Below, piece after piece: positions 45,690 through 54,343 of a DNA stretch of 64,000 nt. A model generated the notes under the pieces. That model worked only from the letters and a program-made list of their open reading frames with translations, was not told where the DNA came from and did not search any database. The position numbers were made by a program, and so were the translations under genes. The stretch comes from Bacteroidota bacterium (GTDB lineage: Bacteria; Bacteroidota; Bacteroidia; UBA8524): NCBI GenBank assembly GCA_008933805.1, contig WBUH01000017.1:1-64000 (forward strand), in the 5' to 3' direction. The number at the start of each line of letters is the position of its first letter. Position 1 is the stretch's first letter.

Positions 45690-47561
45690 TTATTTGTTAG
45701 GGTTAATACCACGTTTTTTAGCCATGTCTTCCAAACGTTGCTGGAAGGCTGATTTCTTAACAGGTTTCTTTTTATTCTCCTGAATTTTGCGGTGAAGAGC
45801 ATCTTCATCTACAAAACGACGGATAATAAACTGCTGTGCAATAGAAACCATGTTGGTTAAGAAGTAATAGTAAGTTAAGCCTGCTGCGTAGTTGTTAAAG
45901 AACCCAAGGAAGAAAATAGGCATAATATAACCGATGTACTTCATTTGCCCTGTAACACCTGTAAGCTGGTTATTCAGCATGGTGTAGATAAGGGTAGAAA
46001 CCGTCATCAGCAGGGTAAACAAGCTCACGTGGTCGCCGTAAATGTCATATATCAAAGGAATCTTACCAAAATCCAAAATGCTATCGTAAGTACTCAAGTC
46101 AAACGCCCACAAGAAGCTTTGTTGCCTTAGCTCGATAGAATTAGGGAAGAACTGGAACATGGCAATAAGGAAAGGCATTTGTAACAGCAACGGTAAGCAA
46201 CCGCCCAAAGGAGATACGCCTGCACGTTTAAACAATGCCATTTGCTCTTGTTGTATCTTTTGCAAGTTGTCGCCGTGTTTGGCTTTCAGTTCGTCAATCT
46301 CAGGCTTCAAAATACGCATCTTAGCCGATGAGATATAAGAGCGGTACACCAAACCAAACAACAGGGCTTTGATAATCAAGGTCATTAACAAAATAATGAT
46401 ACCGTAATTACCCGTTACCTTGTTCAGGTACTTGAATATCGGCAAAATCATGCCCTTGTTTATCCAACCGAAAATACCCCAGCCCAACTGTACCAACTTA
46501 TCCATTCCAAGGTCAAGTTTCTTCAACTCCTCATATTTGTTAGGACCGAAGTAGAACTTCATGTTCACCGCTTGATTCTCTTCGGTAACATTAGCAAGTA
46601 TGGTGCTGGCCTTCAATGTTTTCACATAGTAAGGGTTGGCTATGTCTTCGCTTTCAATAGTAGCACCGCTGAAACCTTCGGGAGAAAGTGATATAAGCGT
46701 AGTATTAAAGAACTTTTGCTTGAATGAAACCCACTCTAAACCACCCGCAGGTTTTTGCTGCTCATACTTGGTTTCAGAAATGTAATCCACCTCTTTATCC
46801 AAGCCCCTGTAATAAACAGTTGAGGCTTCTTTTTCAGCTTTTAAAGCGTGCTCTTGCAAAGGCATACTAACCTGCCAATCCATTTGCATAAAACGCTGTG
46901 TATTTGATAGGTAGTTTTTAATCCCTACCATCTTCACAGTATAAAACAACTCGTAGCTATTGGGTTTCAACCAATATACCTGTTCAAGGTATTGAGTTTC
47001 AGAAAAGGCTATTTTTAGTGAAAGGATGCTCGAATCGCCTTTTACGGTTACGTTTTTAGCCGATGGGGTAAAATACAACCTCGAAGTCGAATCGCTAAAT
47101 CCGTCAGCCGAAACAAAACGGATGTTAAACTTAGCATCGTTGTTTTCGAACAGAATTAACGGCTCTTGGGTTTCAACACCTTCGTGTTTTGCGCGCTTAT
47201 AGTTTTTTAACTCTACTGATTGAGGGTGACCGCCTTTGGTAGAAAGCTGTACTTTAATCAGTTCGTTTTCAATGGTTACAAGTTCTTTGGTGCCCTCGGC
47301 AAAACGGCCAAAAGTACCTACGGGACCTTGTTTAACAACTGATGCAGTATCAGTGCTGTCGTTACGTTGAACGGTATCAGCGGCAACAGCAGTGGCAGCG
47401 GTTGCTTTTGCAGTAGAATCAGCAACACGTTGTATTTGTGCAATGCTGTCTTGTTTTTTGCGGGCGGCTTCAATTTCGCCAACATTATCGCGGGTAAGGA
47501 AAAAATACCCTACCATAATTACCATTATCAGCGATAAACCTATTATCGAATTTCTATCCAT
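45690..47561 (-). CDS. yidC: Membrane protein insertase YidC
   Basis: Inner-membrane insertase of 623 residues working with or without SecYEG. It has an N-terminal helix (7-24), a large periplasmic beta-supersandwich domain (about 95-355), and the conserved 5-helix insertase core (about 370-580). Core landmarks are YGIIILLMTLIIKALLFGLVY, the cytoplasmic hairpin with SAKMRILKPEIDELKAKHGDNLQKIQQE, and the GVSPLGGCLPLLLQMPFLIAMFQFFP segment near 450. The C-terminal tail is Lys-rich, ending at about residue 623, as in other Bacteroidota YidC proteins. Confidence 0.97.
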   Translation of the reverse strand: MDRNSIIGLSLIMVIMVGYFFLTRDNVGEIEAARKKQDSIAQIQRVADSTAKATAATAVAADTVQRNDSTDTASVVKQGPVGTFGRFAEGTKELVTIENELIKVQLSTKGGHPQSVELKNYKRAKHEGVETQEPLILFENNDAKFNIRFVSADGFSDSTSRLYFTPSAKNVTVKGDSSILSLKIAFSETQYLEQVYWLKPNSYELFYTVKMVGIKNYLSNTQRFMQMDWQVSMPLQEHALKAEKEASTVYYRGLDKEVDYISETKYEQQKPAGGLEWVSFKQKFFNTTLISLSPEGFSGATIESEDIANPYYVKTLKASTILANVTEENQAVNMKFYFGPNKYEELKKLDLGMDKLVQLGWGIFGWINKGMILPIFKYLNKVTGNYGIIILLMTLIIKALLFGLVYRSYISSAKMRILKPEIDELKAKHGDNLQKIQQEQMALFKRAGVSPLGGCLPLLLQMPFLIAMFQFFPNSIELRQQSFLWAFDLSTYDSILDFGKIPLIYDIYGDHVSLFTLLMTVSTLIYTMLNNQLTGVTGQMKYIGYIMPIFFLGFFNNYAAGLTYYYFLTNMVSIAQQFIIRRFVDEDALHRKIQENKKKPVKKSAFQQRLEDMAKKRGINPNK

Positions 47562-47708
47562 TGGTCTTTTCTAATCGAGGCGCAAAGGTAGGATTTGGGG
47601 GGGAATGTACAAGGGGTAAAAATCTCTTTCGGTAAGCGGGGCAAAACCTTCTATCAAATAAAGGTTGTTATCAGTTAATGAAGAGTTTAATCCTTTGCTT
47701 TTCATAAG

Positions 47709-47802
47709 CGGCAGGTTTTATACCTGCCGTCCGACGGGCATAAAGCCCGCCTTTAGTAAAATGTATCGTTCCGAATGGTTTTAAACCATTCGGAACGATA
47801 CA
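47709..47802. repeat. Three-hairpin palindrome block (REP-like) in a 372-nt gene-free spacer
   Basis: The spacer 47562-47933 holds three consecutive hairpins: an 8-bp one (47709-47716 with 47722-47729), a 5-bp one (47735-47739 with 47745-47749) and a 20-bp perfect palindrome with one central base (47762-47781 with 47783-47802). There is no T-tract. The composition and nested form suggest a REP/BIME-like mobile palindrome. I see no gene in the rest of the spacer. Confidence 0.7.
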
Positions 47803-47921
47803 CTCAAAAGGTCTTAATTTTATATTCAGACTTGATGATCTTATGATAAAATTAAAGCGCGGACAGATATTGTTAGGTAATTTCCTTTGTTTTAAAATAA
47901 GCAAACTGTTTCTTGAAAACA

Positions 47922-47929
47922 TAACTTTG
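47922..47929 (+). promoter_or_regulatory. -7 element directly before the nif3-like gene
   Basis: TAACTTTG at 47922-47929 is a perfect TAnnTTTG. The GTG start at 47934 is only 4 nt past it, so the mRNA would start at or near the start codon. No TTTG was seen at the normal -33 spacing. Confidence 0.5.
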
Positions 47930-47933
47930 CCTT

Positions 47934-49031
47934 GTGCAGATAAAAGACATTACACAATACCTTGAAACAATAGCTCCGCTGGCTTTGCAAGAAAGCTACG
48001 ATAACAGCGGCTTGATAGTAGGGGATAGGCAAACACCCGTAAAAGGCATTTTAATAAGCCTTGATTGTACCGAAGAAGTGGTGCAGGAGGCTATAGAAAA
48101 AGGCTGCAATTTGATTGTTTCTCACCACCCCATTGTTTTTAGCGGGTTAAAAAAGATTACCGGCGCCAATTACATTGAGCGGGTGGTAATAAAAGCGATA
48201 CAAAACAACATAGCCTTATATGCTATACACACCAATCTTGATAATGTGCTGAAAAGTGGTGTGAACGGAAAAATTGCTGAGAAATTGGGATTGAAGAATA
48301 CCCGCATACTATCACCCAAAGGTGAAATACTTTGTAAATTGGTAACGTATTGTCCCACTGCACAAGCCGATGCGTTGAGACAGGCAATATTTGAAGCAGG
48401 TGCAGGAGTGATTGGCAACTACGACCAATGCAGTTTTAACAGTGATGGAATAGGTACGTTTAGGGGGAATGATGGCGCAGACCCATTTGTGGGCAAGGTG
48501 GGCGAGCTGCACAAAGAAAACGAAGTGCGGATAGAGACTGTTTTTCCTGCATGGGCACAAAATAGTGTGGTAGCGGCTTTATTGGCGGCACACCCTTATG
48601 AAGAAGTGGCGTACGACGTGTATGCACTTAAAAACAAACATCCGCAAACGGGAGCGGGCATTATAGGCTCATTGTCCGATGAGATGGATGCCAACGTTTT
48701 TTTAGAACATCTGAAAAACACAATGAAAGCCGACGGAATACGTTATACATCGTATGCAAAAAAAATAAAAACAGTGGCAGTGTGTGGCGGGTCGGGTAGT
48801 TTTTTGTTACGCGATGCAATGGCACAAAAGGCCGATGTATTAGTTACTGCCGACTTTAAATACCACCAGTTTTTTGATGCTGAAGGCCGCATTATGATTG
48901 CCGATATAGGCCATTATGAAAGCGAGCAATACACAATTGAACTTTTAGGCGAGATTTTAAATAAAAAATTCACTACTTTTGCGGTTCTTTTTACGCAAGT
49001 AAATACAAACCCAGTAAACTATTATAAATAG
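47934..49031 (+). CDS. Nif3-like dinuclear metal centre (DUF34/YbgI) protein, GTG start
   Basis: The 365-residue protein belongs to the Nif3/DUF34 family of toroidal hexamers that carry a dinuclear metal site. Visible ligand motifs are SHHPIVFSGLKK near 63, HTNLDNVLKSGVNG near 100, and the C-terminal ADIGHYESEQYTIELL near 325. The central insert (about 130-235, PII-like) is normal in bacterial members. The start is the GTG at 47934 (MQIKDITQYLE), which fits the family N-terminus; no other start exists. It forms an operon with the zinc-ribbon gene that begins right after its stop. Suggested roles in cofactor or damage-repair chemistry are not proven. Confidence 0.92.
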   Translation: MQIKDITQYLETIAPLALQESYDNSGLIVGDRQTPVKGILISLDCTEEVVQEAIEKGCNLIVSHHPIVFSGLKKITGANYIERVVIKAIQNNIALYAIHTNLDNVLKSGVNGKIAEKLGLKNTRILSPKGEILCKLVTYCPTAQADALRQAIFEAGAGVIGNYDQCSFNSDGIGTFRGNDGADPFVGKVGELHKENEVRIETVFPAWAQNSVVAALLAAHPYEEVAYDVYALKNKHPQTGAGIIGSLSDEMDANVFLEHLKNTMKADGIRYTSYAKKIKTVAVCGGSGSFLLRDAMAQKADVLVTADFKYHQFFDAEGRIMIADIGHYESEQYTIELLGEILNKKFTTFAVLFTQVNTNPVNYYK

Positions 49032-49790
49032 ATGGAAGCTACCATTGAAGAAAAACTGAAGGCTCTGCACACATTGCAGCAAATTGATTCGCAGATTGAT
49101 AAAATTAAATCAGTTCGCGGGGAGTTGCCAATGGAAGTTGCTGACCTTGAGGACGATATTACCGGCCTTGAAACTCGTATTCAGAAATTTAATGCTGAGA
49201 TAGAAGAGTTTGAAGAGAACATTCAGGCCAACAAAAACAAAATTAAAGATGCCCAAACCTTCATTAAGAAATACGAAGGGCAGCTTACCAATGTGAAAAA
49301 CAACCGTGAGTTTGACGCATTGAACAAAGAAATTGAAATCCAAGGTCTTGAAATCCAAGCGGCTGAAAAGCGTATCAACGAAGCGAAGCGTTCGATAGAT
49401 CTTAAAAAGGAGATAATTGCTTCTTCTACTACTGAGTTGGAAGGTCGTCGTATTGACCTTGAAAACAAAAAGAAAGAGTTGAACAACATTGTGGGCGAGA
49501 CTGAGAAAGAAGAGCAAGAGTTGATGAAAACCCGCAACAAAGCTGAAAAAGATATCGAAGAGCGTTTGCTGTTTGCTTACAACCGTATCCGCGGATCTGT
49601 AAAGAACGGTATTGCCGTAGCTACAGTTATCCGTAACTCTTGCAGCGGTTGCTTCGGTACTATTCCTTTGCAAATGCAGTCTGACATCCGCCAGCACAAA
49701 CGCATTATCATTTGCGAACACTGCGGACGTATTTTGGTTGATTCGCACAAAGAAGAAGAGGAAGAAATGGTAGAGCGTTTTATGGCCTAA
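49032..49790 (+). CDS. Coiled-coil protein with C-terminal C4 zinc ribbon
   Basis: The 252-residue protein has a long antiparallel coiled coil (about 10-170, rich in Glu/Lys, with a typical V-K-N-N-R-E-F-D-A-L-N-K-E turn motif near 90). A C4 zinc ribbon (CSGC near 204 and CEHC near 228) follows, ending in an acidic tail. This is the DUF164/zf-RING_7 family found next to Nif3-like genes in many bacteria. A member from Chlamydia/Helicobacter links to secretion or flagellar assembly, but the general role is open. Start ATG follows the nif3 stop with no spacer. Confidence 0.9.
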   Translation: MEATIEEKLKALHTLQQIDSQIDKIKSVRGELPMEVADLEDDITGLETRIQKFNAEIEEFEENIQANKNKIKDAQTFIKKYEGQLTNVKNNREFDALNKEIEIQGLEIQAAEKRINEAKRSIDLKKEIIASSTTELEGRRIDLENKKKELNNIVGETEKEEQELMKTRNKAEKDIEERLLFAYNRIRGSVKNGIAVATVIRNSCSGCFGTIPLQMQSDIRQHKRIIICEHCGRILVDSHKEEEEEMVERFMA

Positions 49791-49796
49791 AACCAT

Positions 49797-51332
49797 ATGA
49801 CAGCGATACACAACAACATACACAAAAGGCTTTTGGCAACTGCTGCCAAAAGCCTTTTTGTTTTTATAGCTTTACTCATAACCACCAGCCGTGGTTTGTA
49901 TGCCGGTTTTGACTATAGCGCTAACTATCAGGCGGCAATGAAAGAAATTCTGTCGCTGAAATTGGAAAGCGGTAGTGCAATACTTGCCAAAGAAAAGGCA
50001 GCGAATCCTAATAACACGTTAGTGATTTTGGGCGAAGACTATGTTGACTTTTTTAAGATACTGATTAACGAAAACAAAGCCGAATATGATAAACTGGTGC
50101 CCAACTTCTCAGCACGTTTAACGGCTTTAGAGAAGGGGGATAAAAACTCACCTTGGTACAATTACAGTCGCGCCGAAGTTTATGTACATTGGGCAACACA
50201 CCGTTTACGTTTTGGTGAGTATTTTAAAGCCGCTACAGAAATACGTGAGGCATATAAAATACTTGAGGAGAATATTAAAAAGTACCCTGATTTTTTGCCC
50301 AACAAAAAAACAATGGGCATGCTTGAAACCATTGTGGGAACTATCCCTGAAAACTATCAATGGATGGCAAACATCGTGGGGCTTGATGGGGATATAAGCA
50401 GTGGAATTGCAAAAATTGAGACCATCATAAAAAGTACCGCCAAACTGGATTATTTGCCTTTGCAAAAGCAGGAAGCACTGTTTATTTATGTGTACCTTCA
50501 AATGTTTGTGTTAAAGAAACCGCAAGAGGCATGGGTATTGGTTGAGAAAAACACCAACGACTATCAAACCAACCTGTTGAATTGCTATTTGCGGGCAAAC
50601 ATTGCGCTTAAATGCAAGAAGACGGATGTGGCTATTGAAACCTTAAAGAAACGCCCTACAGGAAAAGAATACCACAAGTTTTATTATTTGGACTATCTGA
50701 TGGGGCAGGCAAAGCTGTACAGAAACGATGCCGATGCGGATAAATACTTCAAAATGTATGTTTCGTTCCATCCCGGCCAGAATTATATTAAAAGTGCTTA
50801 CATCCGCCTTTCGTGGTTTTACTTTTTAAAGAAAGAAACGGCCACTTACGAGCGTTACCGTTCAATGGCTTCACGCTATGGAGCCGAGGAGATTGAGGAG
50901 GACAAACGGGCACAAAAAGAGGCAAAAGCCGGTGTAGCAACCGATGAAGTTTTGCTGAAAGGTATGTTGTTTTTTGATGGCGGATATAATGATAAGGCAC
51001 TGGCTACGCTAAATAGCGTTACCGAATCGAGATATTCAACTGCTGAACAAAAACTGGAGTATAACTACAGAAAAGCAAGGGTGTATCACGAGATGGGTAA
51101 AACCGATCTTGCTATTGAGTTGTACAAAAAAGTAATGACCGATGGTAAAGATTTAACGGTGTATTATGCGGCCAATAGTTGTTTGTTATTGGGCAATATA
51201 CACGAAGACAAAGGTGAATACGGAAACGCTTGCAATCGCTACAAGCAATGCGCAGACTATAAAAACAAAGAGTATCGAAACAGTATTTTGCAAAAAGCCA
51301 AAGCCGGTATGAAGCGGCTAGGGTGCAAATAA
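49797..51332 (+). CDS. TPR-containing secreted or periplasmic protein
   Basis: The 511-residue protein has an N-terminal signal peptide (about 18-37, ending GLYAG) and a helical mature part with TPR-like repeats, clearest at 440-500 (YYAANSCLLLGNIHEDKGEYGNACNRYKQCADYKNK). A 15-bp terminator-like hairpin lies inside the first codons (49824-49858). A TTG at 49833 (codon 13) is an alternative start that lies inside the hairpin. The protein resembles uncharacterised Bacteroidota outer-membrane-associated TPR proteins. Function is unknown, probably in a protein complex. Confidence 0.82.
   Translation: MTAIHNNIHKRLLATAAKSLFVFIALLITTSRGLYAGFDYSANYQAAMKEILSLKLESGSAILAKEKAANPNNTLVILGEDYVDFFKILINENKAEYDKLVPNFSARLTALEKGDKNSPWYNYSRAEVYVHWATHRLRFGEYFKAATEIREAYKILEENIKKYPDFLPNKKTMGMLETIVGTIPENYQWMANIVGLDGDISSGIAKIETIIKSTAKLDYLPLQKQEALFIYVYLQMFVLKKPQEAWVLVEKNTNDYQTNLLNCYLRANIALKCKKTDVAIETLKKRPTGKEYHKFYYLDYLMGQAKLYRNDADADKYFKMYVSFHPGQNYIKSAYIRLSWFYFLKKETATYERYRSMASRYGAEEIEEDKRAQKEAKAGVATDEVLLKGMLFFDGGYNDKALATLNSVTESRYSTAEQKLEYNYRKARVYHEMGKTDLAIELYKKVMTDGKDLTVYYAANSCLLLGNIHEDKGEYGNACNRYKQCADYKNKEYRNSILQKAKAGMKRLGCK
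49824..49863 (+). terminator. Strong intrinsic terminator inside the TPR gene start
   Basis: A perfect 15-bp stem (49824-49838 with 49844-49858), 5-nt loop and T-rich tail GTTTTTAT. It would end the nif3/zinc-ribbon transcript, but it encodes codons 10-21 of the TPR gene, so TPR expression must pass or avoid it. Confidence 0.75.
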
Positions 51333-51335
51333 TTC

Positions 51336-51875
51336 TTACCAAAAAATTATCTGGTAAATCTTAGTGTGTGATTTTCTCCATTGTTTAGCACCTTTATATT
51401 CTACCGCTTTTCCTTTCGTATAAACAATAAAGCTCACCTCGTTTGATTGGAAGTAGTCGGCAAGTCTGTCGCCGGGCATATCAATACTTTGGCGGGTAAA
51501 CTTGTGTCTCTTAAAGTTTTCGTTAAACAGGTGTTTAATACTATTATCAGTAAAGGTAATACCGTTGCTATACACCACAGTTACAGAGTCGGCCACAGAA
51601 AATGGAGGCTCTCCGTAAATGCTTAGGTTAATCACAACATCTTTTTTTACAGTATCGCCCTTTATGTAAGTATAGTCAGCAGTTAGTTTATCTCCATCGA
51701 CAGTTTTGAAATCAATAGGCTTGATATAAAAAAGCATTTTGCCCTCGCCCTTAAAGTACGATTCTGCATACTCTGTTATCTTTCCACCATTTCCGGTTAC
51801 TCGCAATCCTCCGCACGAATACCAAAAACAAGCAGCCATACTGAGGTATAACAGTATTTTATTTCTTCTTCTCAT
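51336..51875 (-). CDS. Small lipoprotein of unknown function
   Basis: The 179-residue protein has a short N-terminus MRRRNKILLYLSMAACFWYS-C that suits a lipoprotein signal peptide (Cys21). The mature part is beta-rich with a V-x-N-L-S-I-Y-G-E-P motif near 87. There is no recognised domain. An alternative GTG start at 51881 exists. The start lies inside the 3' end of the upstream lipoprotein gene (17-nt overlap), so the two are probably translated together. Confidence 0.65.
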   Translation of the reverse strand: MRRRNKILLYLSMAACFWYSCGGLRVTGNGGKITEYAESYFKGEGKMLFYIKPIDFKTVDGDKLTADYTYIKGDTVKKDVVINLSIYGEPPFSVADSVTVVYSNGITFTDNSIKHLFNENFKRHKFTRQSIDMPGDRLADYFQSNEVSFIVYTKGKAVEYKGAKQWRKSHTKIYQIIFW

Positions 51876-52383
51876 CTTCACAAATCATTTGTTTAAAAAA
51901 GGCGTCAACATTATTATAGAACTCATCGCGGGTTTCAACTTTATCAAACACCGCATCTACTAATACCGAGTTTGTTAAATTCTTCTGCTTGAAATGTATT
52001 TTAACAAGGTTTTGTCCGTTGGTTTTTAGGATGTTATAGCAGTGGTATTGCGTGCTATCCATTTCTTTCACTTGTTGATTAACAATAGTTATTGAGCTGT
52101 CAGCCTTTATTTTCTCAGCTATTTTATCCGGCAAATCACCCAATACAAAACTGAAATAGCGTTTGCCCTCATCAGTAACCGTCAGTTTATTAATATAGCA
52201 TTGCACATCCTTCACCCGCAATACGCTGTCATAAAGCTTCAAGGCCTCTTTGCTTACACCGGTTTCTTTTTCATCGCTATCAAGCACGTAGCAGCCAATC
52301 ATTCCGTAATTCATCTTGGTTTTGGTTTTGCAAGAAGCAAAAGCTACAATGGCAAAAAGGGCTATCAGTTTTAGTAGTTTCAT
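51859..52383 (-). CDS. Small lipoprotein of unknown function
   Basis: The 174-residue protein has a typical lipoprotein signal peptide (FAIVAFAS-C, Cys18, followed by KTKTK). The mature part contains YFSFVLGDLPDKIAEKI and ends with a highly charged tail. I do not recognise the family. The open frame goes 7 codons further to a TTG, but the ATG at 52383 precedes the signal peptide. The gene overlaps the next lipoprotein gene by 17 nt. Confidence 0.7.
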   Translation of the reverse strand: MKLLKLIALFAIVAFASCKTKTKMNYGMIGCYVLDSDEKETGVSKEALKLYDSVLRVKDVQCYINKLTVTDEGKRYFSFVLGDLPDKIAEKIKADSSITIVNQQVKEMDSTQYHCYNILKTNGQNLVKIHFKQKNLTNSVLVDAVFDKVETRDEFYNNVDAFFKQMICEDEKKK

Positions 52384-52410
52384 CAATATTTGTTTTATGG
52401 GCAAAATAAA

Positions 52411-52440
52411 AAAAGAGTAACAATGCTGTTACTCTTTTTT
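52411..52440. terminator. Bidirectional terminator between lipoprotein and TRL-like genes
   Basis: A perfect 12-bp stem (52411-52422 with 52427-52438), tetraloop, A-run on one side and T-run on the other. On the minus strand it ends the TRL-like gene. Confidence 0.85.
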
Positions 52441-52464
52441 AGTATTTGTAATAACTGGGAATAA

Positions 52465-52746
52465 TTATTCACCGGTTACGATACATTCGTACTTGATGTA
52501 AAGGTTAAGAATGTTAAAGGTTTTGAAGTCAACAGTAGATATTTTAGAAATACCACCGTCTTTAGCTGCTGACATAATGCTGGCGTCAGCGTCAAAACAC
52601 AATACTCCAAGGTAACAAGCACCTGAAGCGCGACCAACTTTTGAACCTACTTCGTTGCTAGTAGCAGCAACAGGAACAGTTAGTGAACAAGAAGCAATGC
52701 TTAAAGCAGCAAACAAAACTAGTGTTGATTTGATTAACTTTTTCAT
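52465..52746 (-). CDS. TRL-like family lipoprotein
   Basis: The 93-residue protein has a lipoprotein signal peptide (ALSIAS-C, Cys20) and a short conserved domain. The mature part runs VGSKVGRASGACYLGVLCFDADASIMSAAKDGGISKISTVDFKTFN and ends ECIVTGE, the signature of the TRL family, first seen next to tRNA gene clusters in other bacteria. The family function is not known. The frame is open for 59 further codons upstream, but these lack any signal peptide and overlap the divergent MATE gene, so the ATG at 52746 is the start. Confidence 0.85.
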   Translation of the reverse strand: MKKLIKSTLVLFAALSIASCSLTVPVAATSNEVGSKVGRASGACYLGVLCFDADASIMSAAKDGGISKISTVDFKTFNILNLYIKYECIVTGE

Positions 52747-52881
52747 AGACAATATTTTTAAGTGTAAAGCAATAATAACCATTTTTAGCGGTTTTCCAAA
52801 TCTTGCCCGTATGAAAAATTTATAACCTGCTATTTTCCACCAAAAAAAGTAACTTCGCCGCCCTTTCAGCAAAGGCAGGTC

Positions 52882-54285
52882 ATGCAGAACTTTTGGCAAC
52901 AATACCGCAGCGATATCAGGCAAACTTTTTTGCTCAGTCTGCCTATTATTATAGGTCAGCTGGGTAATATTTTAATGGGGTTGTTTGATAATGCAATGGT
53001 AGGAGCAATGACATCCACAGCATTCGATCCTAATGAGCCTGAAAGATACGGTGCAATGGCAGTAGCGGCAGCAGGTGTAAGCAATGCTATTTATTTTTTG
53101 TTTACAGTGCTTGGCGTGGGTATTATGATGGCTGTTTCAACATTAGTTTCCATTAGTAAAGCAAAGGATGACACAGCCGCTTGCGGAGGGTATTTAAAGT
53201 ATAGCATTGTAGCTTCGTTTCTTATAACCGTTTTGCTTACAGTTGTTTTGTTATTGATGATTGATAACATAGAGTTGTTTGTAAAGGGGGAATTGATACA
53301 GAAAATGGGGCGTGAGTATTTGTTTATTATAACACTGGGCACATTTCCTATGTTGGCGGGGTTGGCGGTTAAAAACTTTACCGACGGACTTTCTTACACC
53401 AAACCCGCTATGGTAATTACCTTAATAGGGGTGGTAATGAATATATTTCTGAACTGGCTATTTATTTATGGAAACTGGGGCTTCCCTGCATGGGAATTAA
53501 ACGGAGCAGGTTACGCCACCGTCATATCTCGTGTTTTCATATTTGTAGCGCTATTGGTGTACGTTTTCCGTTCTAAACTATTGGCTGCATACAGGGTAAT
53601 GCCTAAAGGAATTAACCTTGCATCACCACAATTAAAACAAATATTCAAAATTGGCTTGCCATCAGGCTTGCAATACTTTTTTGAGGTAGGAGCCTTTGCC
53701 GCCGCCAATGTAATGACTACCTGGATAGGCCCCTACCAGTCAGCAGCCCATCAGGTAGCCTTGTACTTAGCCGCTGTATCCTACATGATTTCAGTCGGGC
53801 TTTCATCAGGAGGGGCGATACGTGTTGGAACTGCATTTAGCGACAGAAATTTAGGAGCCATTAAACGCGCAGGCTATTCGGCACTTATATGGGTTACCTT
53901 CTCAATGGCAATAACGGCCTCAATATTTTTGATATTTAACCAAACCTTGCCTGGCTTGTTCAACAAGCAAGCCGATGTAATGGCCTACGCATCATCGTTA
54001 CTACTTATAGCGGCTTTGTTCCAGTTTTCTGACGGGGCACAAGCCGTTGCATTGGGCATATTGCGCGGTGTTACCGATGTGCGTTACCCAACCGTAGTTA
54101 CACTATTTGCTTACTGGGCGGTAGGTTTGCCTTTGGCCTATGTATTTGCCTTTAACTTTGATTTGGGAGTAGAGGGTATTTGGTATGGCCTCACCATAGG
54201 ACTTACAATCTCAGCGGTATTGCTTACCCGTCGTTTTTGGGTACTTACAACGAAGAAGAGCCCCTTTTCACCGAAATTTGATTAG
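52882..54285 (+). CDS. MATE family efflux transporter
   Basis: The 467-residue inner-membrane protein has twelve predicted helices in two halves. Typical segments are the N-terminal FLLSLPIIIGQLGNILMGLFDNAMVG, the AAGVSNAIYFLFTVLGVGIMMAVSTLVS segment, the conserved FKIGLPSGLQYFFEVGAFAAANVMTTWIG (start of the second half, near 250) and GGAIRVGTAFSDRN near 315. MATE proteins export drugs or cationic dyes with Na+ or H+; the substrate is unknown. TAACTTCG at 52850-52857 is a one-mismatch -7 element before it. It is closest to NorM-type members. Confidence 0.93.
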   Translation: MQNFWQQYRSDIRQTFLLSLPIIIGQLGNILMGLFDNAMVGAMTSTAFDPNEPERYGAMAVAAAGVSNAIYFLFTVLGVGIMMAVSTLVSISKAKDDTAACGGYLKYSIVASFLITVLLTVVLLLMIDNIELFVKGELIQKMGREYLFIITLGTFPMLAGLAVKNFTDGLSYTKPAMVITLIGVVMNIFLNWLFIYGNWGFPAWELNGAGYATVISRVFIFVALLVYVFRSKLLAAYRVMPKGINLASPQLKQIFKIGLPSGLQYFFEVGAFAAANVMTTWIGPYQSAAHQVALYLAAVSYMISVGLSSGGAIRVGTAFSDRNLGAIKRAGYSALIWVTFSMAITASIFLIFNQTLPGLFNKQADVMAYASSLLLIAALFQFSDGAQAVALGILRGVTDVRYPTVVTLFAYWAVGLPLAYVFAFNFDLGVEGIWYGLTIGLTISAVLLTRRFWVLTTKKSPFSPKFD

Positions 54286-54289
54286 CTTT

Positions 54290-54320
54290 TTTGAGGCTAA
54301 CCATACATACTGTATTTTTG
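54290..54320 (+). promoter_or_regulatory. Promoter of the S46 peptidase gene
   Basis: TTTG (54290-54293), a 19-nt spacer and TATTTTTG (54313-54320). Spacing and both elements are ideal. The leader to the ATG at 54344 is about 18 nt. Confidence 0.8.
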
Positions 54321-54343
54321 TCGCCCATTAACTTATTATTACC

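Noticed and set aside
47671-47922. Minus-strand frame of 83 codons in the yidC/nif3 spacer
   Set aside because: It is made mostly of the palindrome block at 47709-47802 and has no family-like features.
49110-49823. Minus-strand frame of 237 codons
   Set aside because: Antisense to the coiled-coil zinc-ribbon gene; the long frame follows from the Glu/Lys-rich codons of the real gene.
52747-52923. 59-codon upstream extension of the TRL-like protein
   Set aside because: It would put the lipoprotein signal peptide in the middle of the protein and overlaps the divergent MATE gene.
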